This document shows positions 12,153 through 23,341 of a stretch of 64,000 nt of DNA, in pieces. This stretch comes from Nigrospora sphaerica (Eukaryota; Ascomycota; Sordariomycetes; Amphisphaeriales; Apiosporaceae): contig JAGVVL010000013.1 in the NCBI GenBank assembly GCA_018287875.1, positions 2,790,001-2,854,000 on the forward strand. The letters run 5' to 3'. The translations under genes and the position numbers were made by a program. Position 1 is the first letter of the stretch; each line of letters opens with the position of its first letter. The notes under the pieces were generated by a model. The model was not told where the DNA came from, ran no database searches, and saw only the letters and a list, made by a program, of their open reading frames with translations.

Positions 12153-13696
12153 CGTGGCTGTTCAATTACTACGGAGGGGGCAGTGGCGCCAGGCGGGATC
12201 ATGGGCGATGAGGCCGCCGGATGGGAAAGGTGTCTTTCGAGGGAATGCGACGGGAATTGGGTAGCGAGCGAGCAGGCGATTGCGAATCGATAAAGGAGCG
12301 ACGTGACGTCTCGAGGACCAGTTGGAAAGCAGCTAACAAGGACAACGCAAGCGGTAGGTCCAGCACCAGTGCAGAGGACGTCGACCGAAAGGGCACAAGA
12401 AGGAACGCTATTGCATAGGATCGGGACTGGCGATTCCAGACAGAGCCGGGTGGTCCATCGATGGAGGCAGGCTACGGGCTGGTAGGTATGGGGGGAGAGA
12501 TGACTTGTGACGGCCGGCCCGTCGGGTCTGCGAGGATCGTTACGCTGGCCGTCTCCAGTGCTAGTCTGCCGGTGGACGCGGCCTCCCAGGTCAGTCAAAG
12601 TAGGCTCCTTGCTGGCCCTTTCGATGGGAGGGGGGAGGGAACGGGGGAATGGGGGGCGCGCGGAGCAGGGACAGGACCAGGACGTACCTCATGTCCGTAG
12701 CAGGCGAATCTTCTTAGTCATCCGTTGCACTGCCACCCAGCCGGCTCTTCGGCTCCTTGGCCGCTTGGCTTTGCTTAAGACGACGAGTGTGTCTTGCGCC
12801 CTTTCTGGCCTGCCAAACTGCGCGTCGGAACGGCTGGCAGTGTGCTCTGCATGGTCGGACGCATTAGTGGCAGAGTCTACATAGCTCTCGTACTGACAGA
12901 CAAGAGCAGAGGCCCTGGCTGTTTTTGAGAGTCAAAATGAGGGCATGCCAGCGCGTGTTCGGGACCGCGAATACGTGTCGGGGTGCCGGGTTTTACAGGG
13001 GCGTATCCTGCCCTCCCATGGGCTGCGACAGTGGTTTGATTCATTGCCGTCTGCCAATCCGCTGGTGGTGTGGGTTGTCAGCAGAAGCCTCCTCTCCTGC
13101 TTAGTCTGTCTTCCAGTGCTATTCGGATTCCAGAGTCGTATTCCCGGATGCCGAACCGCAACAGCCAAGTGCCGTTGGCTACGGAGGCGAGAGCCTCGGA
13201 GACCTTCCAGCGCATATGCAGACTGGACCGTGAACCGAGAGCGGGCTGTCCTTGTGGGCTCCGCCTGTCAATCGCCATCAATCCATCTCCAGGATGACGC
13301 TGATGATTTGGGGTTAGCTCAATCGGATGGGGATTAGCAGCACAGGTCCCCTGACCGCGCAGGCGGGCCTGGAATGGATGGCCACTCCAGCCACAGGGCG
13401 ACGAGGGGCCGGAATGGGCGGGTCGATTGTGGCCAGTGCGTGAGGCGCAGGCATCAGCATGCGCCTCGTTGAAGCCGCAGAGTACGTACCTCAGCCGCGG
13501 TACCCTAAGAAAGTACCAAGCCCGGGCGGGAGCGCACAACTTGGGCCCCGCCGGCGAAATTTTGTCGAATACGGGGCAATTTGGCTTGCAGCTGGAAATT
13601 CTAACCTCTTGCCTTTCGCGATCTTGAGATAATTCCCACGACCAACTAACCCCCCCAGCCCAACCACATCACAGCCGGCCCGTCCACGACATCAAA
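12153..13696. other. Shared upstream region of the M28 peptidase (-) and eL32 (+) genes
   Basis: Both flanking genes are transcribed away from this gap, so it must hold both promoters. No convincing coding frame is present; the longest open frames have ordinary third-position composition. I recognised no TATA box with confidence. Confidence 0.55.
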
Positions 13697-14217
13697 ATGG
13701 TGCAGGTCAAGATCGTCAAGAAGCGTATGGCCTCCAAATCCGCCGCTGGCTCCGTTGCAGGGCGCTGAGAAACTGACGTTTGGGGGGTGTGCAGACAAGG
13801 GTGCCTTCAAGCGCCACCAGAGCGACCGCTTCAAGTGCCTCGACAGCGCCTGGCGCAAGCCCAAGGGTATCGACAATGCCGTCCGCCGTCGATTCCGTGG
13901 CCGTGCCGCCATGCCCAAGATTGGATACGGCTCCAACCAGAAGACCCGCCACATGGTACGCCTGCCCTGCAGACCCGGGCTGCGCAGCTGCTGCAGAGAT
14001 ACTGATGGACCGCGGGAAACAGATGCCCAACGGCCTCAAGCGCTTCCTTGTCCACAACGAGAAGGACGTCGAGCTCCTGATGATGCACAACAAGACCTTC
14101 GCCGCCGAGATCGGCCACGCCGTCTCGTCACGAAAGCGCATCAGCATCATCGAGAAGGCCCGCCAGCTGGGTGTCAAGGTCACCAACCCCAACGCCAAGA
14201 TCACCACCGAGGTTTAA
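13697..14217 (+). CDS. RPL32: Large-subunit ribosomal protein eL32
   Basis: Cytosolic 60S ribosomal protein. Three exons: 13697-13724 (28 nt), 13795-13955 and 14023-14217, giving 127 residues, close to the usual 130. Intron 1 has donor GTATGG, branch CTGAC near 13772 and acceptor GCAG; intron 2 has donor GTACGC and acceptor ACAG. The exon 2 and 3 protein carries the family signatures [46 protein letters not shown], and [12 protein letters not shown], ending in TTEV. The very short first exon encodes the start [10 protein letters not shown]. An early intron directly after a few codons is common in fungal ribosomal protein genes. The N-terminal ten residues depend on the chosen splice and are less sure than the rest. 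Confidence 0.95.
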
Positions 14218-14880
14218 GGGATTTGCGGTCTAGCGAGCGGGGAGTCTACTTGGGTTTCGGAACACGGGGTATTGCAGACAACGCCTTGAGAATCAGGGCC
14301 GACGGACACACAAAAGATGCCTTCCGGAAGACGAAGGTCGGCTTGAGGGGAAGTGGAATTCTGCGATACCACCACACGGACACAAAGGTTGTCTTGTTGG
14401 GAACCGAGGTTGACATGATGAATGAACACATTTCTACCCAACACCAACCCTTGACTGTCGTGAGAAATCTGGATGTGGGTCCTGAAGACAGCATTACGCG
14501 ACGACTACCGACCCGACGACGCGACTCATCGCCAGGGAGAACATGTCGCGTGGCGACGGGATACGGGGGGAACAAGCACGCAATGCACGATCGCGTTGTC
14601 CGGGTTTTCCAGGCCCACGAGCTTTCATTGCAGAAACCCCCGATCCTCCATTGGGCTAATCAATACGAGATTTGTTCTGCTTGTGGTCTGCTCACGCTTG
14701 GCTCGGTCCTTGGTCGTGCGCACTTGCTCCTGGGAGGCTTATTGTAGTCGAGGAAAGTCGGATGCACCAATTAACCCTGACATTACAACAGAAAATCCCT
14801 CGATCTCAGGTCCAACCAAACCCTGGCGTACACAATAAGAGAAGCAGCAAAGGGAACCTCTGCCCAAGTCAAACTATCCA
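14218..14880. other. Non-coding gap between convergent eL32 and coiled-coil genes
   Basis: Holds the 3' ends of two convergent genes. I see no gene in it. Confidence 0.6.
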
Positions 14881-17800
14881 TTACTTAAACTCCTTGGCCA
14901 GATCGACCAACTGTTCCCATGGATGCAAGTCCGGGAGGACGAAGGCCACGTACCAGTTCCGGTTGACATACATGGCGCGGCTGACGTCGTTGGCCACGGC
15001 CCAGTGGTGGTAGCGGCGGCCCTCAGCCATCATCATGCCCAGCAGCGCGAAGATGGCGGCGTAGAGGATGAAGAGGACGACCTTGGGCTGACTGAAAACG
15101 GACCGGACCTGGAGGATGCCGCCTAAGGTAAGGAGGGAGCGCAGGTCGCGCAGCGCGGCGGCGAATGTGCCGCGGAGGCTGCGGTTCCGCGCCCGAACGC
15201 GCCCGGGAAGGTCGGCGCGCGGCAGGACGAGGACGTCGGCGCTGGGCGACGGCGGCGGCGGCGGGCCCGCGGGGATCGCCTGTGCCGTCACGAGGGTCTG
15301 CAGCTGCTCGATCCGCTGATCCCTGACGTTGATCGCGGAATTCTGGGTATTCACCGCCGTCACGACCGCCTCGTATTCCCGCTCCAGCTGGCGGACGCGC
15401 TCGCCCAGGGCCTGGTTCTCGAGCCCGAGCGCCTGCTGTTGGCCCGGGCCCGAAGCCCCGTCATCCTCGCCCGGCTTGGCCGCTTCCGGAATCGGCGGCA
15501 GCTTCTTGTGCGCCCGGTCCTTGCACTTTTCCTGCCGCTTCTGCTCTCGCCGCTGCGCCAGCTCCGCCTCCCGCCGCGCCTGGGTCCGCTCCCCCTCCGC
15601 GTCGCCCCGCTGCAGCTGCGCCAGTATGGAGTTGAGCTCCTCCCCTCCCTCTTCTGCGGGCTCTTCGGCCGGGGCCTCTCTCCTGACGTCCTCGCGCTCC
15701 TGCCGGGCCTCGTCCAAGCGGACATTGAGAACCGCGATTCTTTCCCGAAGCGCGTCGGCGGGGTCGAGCTCCGTCGCCTGCCCTTTCGTCCGGGCCGAGG
15801 CTGCTGCGTCACGGATTTTGGTCAGGTCCAGTTCGCTGGCGCTCTCGTCGTCCATCACTTCCTGGTGCCGCTTCTGGCGATCGTCCTGCCTCGCCTTGCT
15901 CTCATCCAGCTGGGCGCGAAGCTCGTCGATCTGGGCCTTGAGCGCCTCGACCTGCGCCCGCAGCTCGCGTTTCTGCCGCGTCTGGCCCTCGAGCTCCTCT
16001 AGGATCTTCTGCTGGTTCTCCTCCATGCCTTCGACCTGGCCCGCAAGGTCGGCCTTGGACTGGAGCAAGTCGGACACCACTTGTTCGTACGAATCACCGA
16101 CCGCCTCGGACGTTTCCGGATCCTGCGCTTTTGCGACTTGGTCCAGGGCCTTTCCCTCGGCGTCCAGCTCTTTCTGCAGCTCGCGCTGCAAGTTGTCGTG
16201 TTCTTCCGGGAGGGCGCCTATACGGTTCTCGATTTCCTGGGAGTTGGGCAGCTCCGCTTGCACGTTGCGCTTCTCTGCTTCCAACTGCGCGATTACCGCT
16301 TGGTGCCGTTTTGTGTCCTCCCGGGCCAGCTCCAGCTCGGTTTTCAGTTGGTCATTGGCGGCGGCTAACTCCTCACTGGCTTCGTTTCTCTGGCCTTGCA
16401 ACTGTCGGAAGCTGTGTTGGTCCTCTGTTGCTGTCTGGAGTGCCTTGACGGTCTCTGCCAGCTCGTCTTGGAGTTTCTTGGCGCCGCTGGCCAGAGCGGA
16501 AGCCTGCTCCTGAAGCTCTTCGTTCTGTTTTTGCAGAGCCGACAGCTCTTCCCGGAGATTTTCCTTCTCCGCCTTTGACTCGGCATGGAGTTCACTCGTG
16601 TCGTCAGTCAATTCTGTAGCGCTCTTGCGGAACCCCTCGTTCTCTGCTTGCAGGTCAGTGACCTGGTTCCGGAGCCTGTCGTTCTCGGCTTCCAGTTCGC
16701 TCTCGAGCATGCCGGCCTCGCCGCTGAGGTCAGAAGCTCTCTTCTGGAGCCCGGCGTTCTCCTCCTGCAGTTGAGAAATCTGCTTCTGGAGCCTCTCCAT
16801 CTCTTCATGCAGTTCGGGCCCGAGTTTACCTGCGTCGTGGGCCCGCTCGGAGGCATCCTTCTGAAGGGTGTCCTTCTCCGCGTTCCGATCAACGGCCTCC
16901 TTCTTGAGACCGGCCACCTCGTCCTGGAGTTTGTTGTTGCTTTGCTCCAGACTGGCAGTCATCTTCTGGAGCCCATCCCTCTCGTCGCTCAGGTCCTCGT
17001 TCTGCTTCCGAAGTCCGTGGTTCTCCTCCTCGAGCTCGGAGACCTTCTTCTGTAGCACGTCCCTCTCCTCGGTCAGGGCTGCAATCTCCTTCCTCAAGTC
17101 GGCCACCTCACCCCGGAGCTTGGTACTATCGGTTTCCAGGCTGGCGGCCTTCTGTTGGAGCTCCTCGAGAGCCTCGTACGCCAGGTCCTGGACTTGGGTT
17201 TCGTTGCTGGATGCCGAGCCCTGGCTGGAGGCGGCATCGCTCAGTTCATCGGCCAAGTTCCGAACCGGTCCTTCCCCTCCTTCTCTGCCGAAGCACGAGG
17301 GACTGGATTCGCGTTTCGACTGGGCCTTCTGCTCGCGGATAATGTCAAAGGCGTCCGTCTGGCTCTGCTCGATCTTCGCCTCCGCCTCCTCCAGGTGGAC
17401 CGCGAGGGTCTGCACCTGCATCTCGAGTTTGGCGTTGAGAATCTCGGCCTTCTTCTTCTCCGCATCAAGCGTCTTGTGCTGCCTGACCTGCGCATCATAC
17501 TTGGTTTCCAGGGCGGTGATCATCTTCTTGAACTCCTTCTCTTTGTTGTTGAATTCCTCTTCCCGCCGTTCGTACAGGTCGGAAAGGCTGGCGTATTTCT
17601 TCTCGAGTTCGGGTGTTTTCCTGTTTGCCACAGCAAGCATGTTCTTGTAGTCGCTGCTGGTCTTTTCTTCGTGCTGGACCTTCATTTTCTCATTTTCGAT
17701 CTCTGCTTTTGCCCTGTCGAGCTGGGTTTCGAGATGCAGAACTCTGCCTTCCAGCTTGATCGAATGGGCAAGCGTTGCCTCATGTTCGGCGGCTTGGGAT

Positions 17801-18084
17801 TCCAGCAGGCTAACAGTTCTTCTCAGATGTTCGACCTGCTCTCTTTCTCTAGCCGTCATGGTGGGCTTCGTAGCATTGATTTCCTTGGTTTGCTCTATGG
17901 CCGCCTCCTTTTCTCGGGTCGCCCGGATAAGCTCCCCCTCCAACTCACTGTTCCGTGTCTCCTCCTCACGGAGACGCCGGGTTCTCTGCTGAAGCGTCGT
18001 CTGCAGTTGCCCGCTCACGGGACTTCCGGGACCCGAGCGGGTACCCTCGTCCCCGGGTGGTGGGGAGCCGTTGGCGTCAGACAT
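14881..18084 (-). CDS. Very long coiled-coil protein with a C-terminal membrane segment
   Basis: A single uninterrupted exon encodes 1067 residues. The start is taken at ATG 18084 because no ATG lies further upstream in frame before 18114. After a short Gly/Ser/Pro start, nearly residues 30-900 show heptad-rich sequence full of Glu, Lys, Gln and Leu, with repeated blocks of the form DLQxENEGLRK and LEEENxGLRKQ spaced through the middle, which indicates a long parallel coiled coil. Near the C-terminus a hydrophobic stretch (VVLFILYAAIFALLGMMMAE) is a likely membrane span, followed by about 45 residues with several aromatics. This resembles golgins and other tethering or scaffold proteins, but automatic 'USO1-like' or 'myosin-tail' matches would be driven by coiled-coil composition alone. 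No family is recognised with confidence. Confidence 0.8.
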   Translation of the reverse strand: MSDANGSPPPGDEGTRSGPGSPVSGQLQTTLQQRTRRLREEETRNSELEGELIRATREKEAAIEQTKEINATKPTMTAREREQVEHLRRTVSLLESQAAEHEATLAHSIKLEGRVLHLETQLDRAKAEIENEKMKVQHEEKTSSDYKNMLAVANRKTPELEKKYASLSDLYERREEEFNNKEKEFKKMITALETKYDAQVRQHKTLDAEKKKAEILNAKLEMQVQTLAVHLEEAEAKIEQSQTDAFDIIREQKAQSKRESSPSCFGREGGEGPVRNLADELSDAASSQGSASSNETQVQDLAYEALEELQQKAASLETDSTKLRGEVADLRKEIAALTEERDVLQKKVSELEEENHGLRKQNEDLSDERDGLQKMTASLEQSNNKLQDEVAGLKKEAVDRNAEKDTLQKDASERAHDAGKLGPELHEEMERLQKQISQLQEENAGLQKRASDLSGEAGMLESELEAENDRLRNQVTDLQAENEGFRKSATELTDDTSELHAESKAEKENLREELSALQKQNEELQEQASALASGAKKLQDELAETVKALQTATEDQHSFRQLQGQRNEASEELAAANDQLKTELELAREDTKRHQAVIAQLEAEKRNVQAELPNSQEIENRIGALPEEHDNLQRELQKELDAEGKALDQVAKAQDPETSEAVGDSYEQVVSDLLQSKADLAGQVEGMEENQQKILEELEGQTRQKRELRAQVEALKAQIDELRAQLDESKARQDDRQKRHQEVMDDESASELDLTKIRDAAASARTKGQATELDPADALRERIAVLNVRLDEARQEREDVRREAPAEEPAEEGGEELNSILAQLQRGDAEGERTQARREAELAQRREQKRQEKCKDRAHKKLPPIPEAAKPGEDDGASGPGQQQALGLENQALGERVRQLEREYEAVVTAVNTQNSAINVRDQRIEQLQTLVTAQAIPAGPPPPPSPSADVLVLPRADLPGRVRARNRSLRGTFAAALRDLRSLLTLGGILQVRSVFSQPKVVLFILYAAIFALLGMMMAEGRRYHHWAVANDVSRAMYVNRNWYVAFVLPDLHPWEQLVDLAKEFK

Positions 18085-19390
18085 GGTACCGGTTCGCCAA
18101 GAGAGGGTGGCCAAGGAGTGTCACAAAATAAGATGAAGGATACAAGGGGCTCTCAAGCCGATACTGGCGGAGATTGACTTGGGCGGTCGTGCGGGACGAG
18201 ACGCGGAAGCGTACACGTAAAGACCTACGCAGATGCCGTTCGAAAAGGAGGGAAAGAGATGATATTTTCTCCTCGGCATGGCTCATGAGAAGCGCTCAGG
18301 TCTTATCCCACCGACAGGACGCTGAATCTGCTGCCGCAATCGGTTCCAGCGAGTGTTGCACCCTGCTCAAAGGGCTCAGGATTCCCGCCTCCTCGTCTTT
18401 GTGTCCCCCCCCCCCTTCCAAATCGCCCACAGCGCGGCAGAAACCGCTTGACAGGCCGAAACCGGCGGGCGAGTCGTTTGCCATGGTGACAGGGGCAGGC
18501 GAAGACGGAGACGGAGAATCTGGTGCACGTAGCTGGCAATGGGAAGTGTCCGCATCCAAGCGGTGGGGAAAGACATTATGTGGTGGGTAGGCGTCGATAT
18601 CGTAAACCCAACAGACGTGTATACTAGCTCCGTGGTTTGTCCGCTTTTGGAGGCGAGGCGGTCCATCCCTTGACCCCCGAGGCCGGCACCTATGGTGCGG
18701 CGCATAGCCCATCACCTGCAATTCTTGAGCACCGGGTATAGCGAGATTCTTGTCAACCCCGAAGCCTACGGTTTCTCGTATTCACGTCAGGACTAAGACC
18801 CAATTTTAGGAAACCTCTGAGGCCCTCACTGCTTGCTTGCTGTCGTTGTTGTGGCATGCTCTTTTCCGCCTCCAAATCGACACGACAAAGGAAAGCGGAC
18901 TTGATACCGCCCGGACATGTGAGTATGCTCTCGGCGGCTACAAAGACCACGCCGGAGGTTCTAGAACGGAAATGCAGGATAAAGCGGTCCAGGACGTTCC
19001 GGCATGGCTGCTGAGAGGGGAAGATATGAAAGGACGTGCCGAGGAAGGGGAACTATCTGCCAATGCGTCAATTGCCGGCACGGAAAATGACATGGTGTCG
19101 GCAACAGTGGCTTAAAAAACTCCTATTTTTGGTGATCGCCTGTACTGGTGTCCCGGCTGGAATCGGGGACAATATCCACCTCCGCGGCTAGACGCAACTT
19201 CCACACCCAGAAAGAAACCGCTTCGTGCTCATTCCTCGATAATCTTGGCTACATATATGTACAAGAGAAACATGTGCTTGCGACCGCCCGCTCTTTTTCC
19301 AGCCCGGGCGCATTAGGCATCGTGATTCCTCTCGGGCACGTGGGTGGCATCTAGGCATCCGAGACCGCCCCCCTGTCGGTCCTGCTCGTC
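18085..19390. other. Non-coding gap upstream of the coiled-coil gene and downstream of VPS35
   Basis: Expected to hold the coiled-coil gene promoter at its left and the VPS35 3' end at its right. A C run of 10 or more lies near 18407-18416. No convincing gene. Confidence 0.55.
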
Positions 19391-22273
19391 TCATTTCTGG
19401 GGATAGAGCACGACGCCCTCGTATCCCCTGCTGGCAATGTTGTCGAGAGTCTGCTTGAAGTGCTTCTTGCTGCTCTCTATACTCGCCGACTCCTGCTGGT
19501 TGGTGCTGAGGTTCGAGTGAATGAGCTCGATCAGGCCGTTGAGGTACTTGGTTGTGACCTGCTCCTCGTGTCAGCATACAATTGCAAGAGAAAGCGGCCC
19601 AATACCGGTGGGGCCACTTACCGACTCGTTCTGCTGGTCAAAGTAGTACACGTAGCGATCCAGGATCTCGACAAACAGCTCGATCGAGGTCGCTTGCTCC
19701 ATGCAACTGTCGGCGACGCGCAGTGCGCGCTGGAGACACTCGAGTACCCTCTTGCCGTCGCGATAGAGACCCTCTTCTGATTCCTCGGTGGCAGGGTTGG
19801 GTACTGCCCACCAGAGATGGCTCGCCAAGTACACGGCGCGGCACTGGTCAGGCTTGCGCAGGAGTTTGCTGCCGTGCAGCGCGCATTTGGTGATGAGCGT
19901 GTCGTAGTTTTCCTTGCCGAAGTTGCGTGTTTGGTGCAACGCAGTAGCGATGACGCACACGGCTTGGAACTGAGCCTTGGAGTCACTGACAGCTTCTTCG
20001 TAGACTGTGAATGCCTGCGCAAAGAACTCGTACGCCACCTCCTCGAAGCCCGTAGCGTCGGCCGTCTGGCCACAGGCACAGAACAGGCGCAAAGCGAGCT
20101 CGGCGGCACCAGCGCCGTTGACCCGCGCGTACACAGCCGTAATGGCAGAGTGCATAAACTTGTACAGCGCCGAAAGCTGCGTCTCCCAGTTGTCCTCGTA
20201 GTGCTCCCGCGCCTTGAATTTCCTGGCGAGTTTCATGCCGGCCGTGATCAGCGGCGGCGTCGTGGTCCGGATCCGCTCGTTGCCTTCGGCGAAGGCATTG
20301 CGCGCCATCTGCAGCAGCTTGAACTGCGTGTCATTACTCTCACCTTGCAACAGGTGGACGATGCGCGCCAACCACCCTTGCTCCTCCATTGTCTCGTCCG
20401 TCTCCACCACTCGTCGCTGCGGACCGCCAGGGTAACCCGCGGGAGGTTGAGAGCCCTCCTTGATCAGGACCTTGAGCACCTCCAACACGTTCTCAAGCTG
20501 CGCTGTGGTCGTAATCTTGGTTTGGTTCCGCAGAATGCTCCTGGCCACCTCGCCAGCCACAGCTCTCCTCGTGGGATAGGTTTGCGACTGGAACAACGGG
20601 ACATAGGTGGGTAGTGAGAGCGCCGTGAAGAGCGAGACGTATCGTTTCAGGGGCGCCTGGAGTAGTGCCAAAAGGCTGGCTTGCGCCGGAGGCGAATGCA
20701 GATCCGCACTGTTGGCATGCTCTCGCACCTTGCGGTTGGCATACTCCAGGACCTGATCCACGTAATCCAGCCGGTCGGGGTAAATGTTGAGCGCCAGGTT
20801 CGTGAGCGACACCAGCAAGGCGATGGTATCTTGAATAGGGAGATGTTGTGCGGTGACCAGGTTGTTCACTTGGTCGAAGAAGATCTCGTAGAGCTTGACA
20901 TTCTGGGGGATGCCGCGCTCTTTCTTCGGGGGCTCTTCGGCGGGCTTGTCGGGCTGCTCGGATGGGCCTTGCTGCTCGGATTGGTCCCCGTCGACAGCCG
21001 TGGCCTCTGTATCGGCGACCGAAGGAGCTGCCTCGGCCTCGGCCTCGGCGGGCTTGTCGGCCGGCTCGCTGGGTTCCCCGTTGGTATGTTCGTCCCCGTT
21101 CGCCTCGGCAGGCGGCTCCGAGGCCTCGGGCTTGGCCTCCTGCTCCTCTTTGCCGAGCCGGATCTTTTCCAACAGCCGAGCCAGAGCCTCCTCCTCCATC
21201 TTGCCCTTGTCCTCTTCGCCACCTCCCTGCGATTCGCGCTCGGCGTAGGCGGAAAGCCGGTCCATGAGGCCGATTACGATGGCCTTGACGTTGACGTGGG
21301 GGTTGAGTCGCGATACGGCAGCCAGGAACTGGTCAAGAGTATGCAGGTGGAACTCGTCCGGGAACACCTGGGTAATTATCTCGAGCAGGTATTCCTGTGC
21401 CAAGACGTCTCGGCACTGGACGACCTGCTCGAGCAAGGGGCCCAGAATGCCGTTGCTGTAAGTCTCCAGGTCGACGAGCTGGCTCAAGCGCACGATGTTG
21501 CTTCCGACCAGCAGTTGCAGTTCCTTGCGTTCGCGCGTTCGCTGTTCGCGCTCCCTTGAGTGGCCCTGGTGCTGCAGGCGCACCCAGAGCTTGTTCATCT
21601 CGACAAAGTTGGTGAGGATGAAGTTGATGGAGTCCTGGAGGTTGCCTTCGGGACCGTCGCCGTCGCCGGTGGGCAGATGGTCCCTGGCTTGGCCGGAGAG
21701 GTAGTATCGCAGGAACAAGCCTCGGATGGGGTGCTGGACGCCGCGGCTCATATCCATCATGTCCTTCATCAGCTCCTTGACGGGCGCCTCGGGTATTGAC
21801 ATGTAGGCGGTGCCGACGGTGATCATGAGGTACAGTCGCGGAACGATATTGCCGGCATACTGAACGAGCTCATAGAGATCGGCGAGGTGGTTGTGTGGGT
21901 GGTTCTCCCGGAGGTGGTCCGAGAGGTATCGCAGCGCATCGAAGACGGACATATACAGCTCATAGTATTGCTTCGGGCTGAGGCTGCTCGTCCGCAGTTC
22001 AGAGACGAGCGTGGAGCTGCCGGTGCCGGGTCAGCCATGGGGTCGGGAGCGAGGCCGAGGTGCCGGGACGGGCGGACCATCCGACGCGCGGGGGAGGGGG
22101 GCACGGAGGAAGGAGGGACGGCATCGTGGGACGTACCAACACTTAAGTGCATCCATGAGCTTCGCGGGATTGTCGAGGCATTTGCGCATGAGCACCGTCT
22201 GCTGGCGCACGGCAATGAGGGCATCCTCGAGCAGACGCGCCTGGTCCTCAGGCGGCGCCGGCGTGGTCGACAT
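19391..22273 (-). CDS. VPS35: Retromer subunit VPS35
   Basis: Core scaffold of the retromer cargo-recognition trimer (Vps35-Vps29-Vps26), which returns receptors from endosomes to the Golgi. Exons 22273-22137, 22016-19622 and 19558-19391 give 899 residues. Intron 1 joins exactly inside the conserved ALKCC/STLVSELRTSSLSPKQYYELYM stretch, and intron 2 leads to a proper C-terminus ending GVVLYPQK. The N-terminal Vps26-binding region includes PRLYLMITVG, and GVQHPIRGLFLRYYL follows; the rest is a long helical solenoid that binds Vps29 at its end. Between residues of roughly 310 and 400 lies an acidic, Glu/Ala/Pro-rich low-complexity insert absent from animal Vps35. The first exon is clean, with donor GTACGT and phase 2. 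Confidence 0.95.
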
Positions 22274-23341
22274 GGCGGTGGTGCGGCGACAGCAGTCGGA
22301 GGGGAGGGGGACGGGACGGGAGAGGCGACGATAGGTAGCGTGTAGATACTGGCGTGTAGGCAATGGCGGGTGCTTGGGCAAGTGGAAGGACTCGCTCGCT
22401 CTCTACACAAGCATTGCCGGGACGTCTCTCACGCGGTCAGCGTCGTGATCTGCTGCTGCCGCTCGCACGGAGTGGTCGAGGGGATTCAGGCTTGGGATTA
22501 CGAGCAACTAAGTTCCGAGGTAGGTATTACGATGCTGCCTTGTCGCTCAGACGGGGAGCTCCCCAGCTTGGGCTCCTCTCCATGGCAGTTCCCTTGGAAT
22601 CCATCCATGCTCACGCAACGTAAACGCCTGGCCAGCGCTAGGCCTTTGCTGCACAAGCCACACACGCACACGCATTACATCAGCCATGCGCACGGGCCAC
22701 ATGTCCCGCGATAGGGGATAGCTACTTCATGTAGTCGTCGTCTGCAGGAAGAGACTAAGGGATGCTTCCCATAATCAGAGTACCTATGTTGGTATGAACA
22801 CAATGGTAAGAATGGCCAGCGTGCCGGGACTGTTTCCGGTGTTGCTGGCCACTGGCAATGGTGGTGTACTTGGTATTAGCGGGCGATTTTAGCCTTGGTT
22901 TGTTGCCAGTCCATCCGCCCGCCTTGTATACGTGTTGTACGTGTGTATATGCGTGACTGGAGGCGCCCCTCTAGATTCCGGGCGCATACACGTTCCAGCG
23001 CAATCGCCAGGAGCGAAAGAAAAGGACACAACTACATCGAACTCGACGCGGCACGTACGCCATGGTCATGGCCAGAAATAAGCCCGTATGGAAAGCGTGT
23101 CGGTCGGTATTCGGCAGGAAAAAGAGACGCAAGCCCGTCGGCAAACCGGGCTCCAACAAACTCCTGAACTCCTGGCACCTCCCCCAAAAGTCCACCGGTA
23201 TAAATCATTCCGTCATTCGTCGTCGACGGCCTTGAAAGCAAGACGGCTTTGCCCAGATGGGTCAGACCGGGCCCCGGCCGTCGGCAGTCTCCACCACCAT
23301 ACGAGCACAACCGTCCCATGTCTTCCGACTCGGCTCCTTCA
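22274..23341. other. Non-coding gap upstream of VPS35
   Basis: Contains the VPS35 promoter and, at its right end, the 3' region of the F-box-like gene. No coding frame can be supported. Confidence 0.55.

Noticed and set aside
15329..18177. Long plus-strand open frames
   Set aside because: Antisense of the large coiled-coil gene; Ser/Cys/Leu-rich products come from Glu/Gln/Lys codons read backwards.
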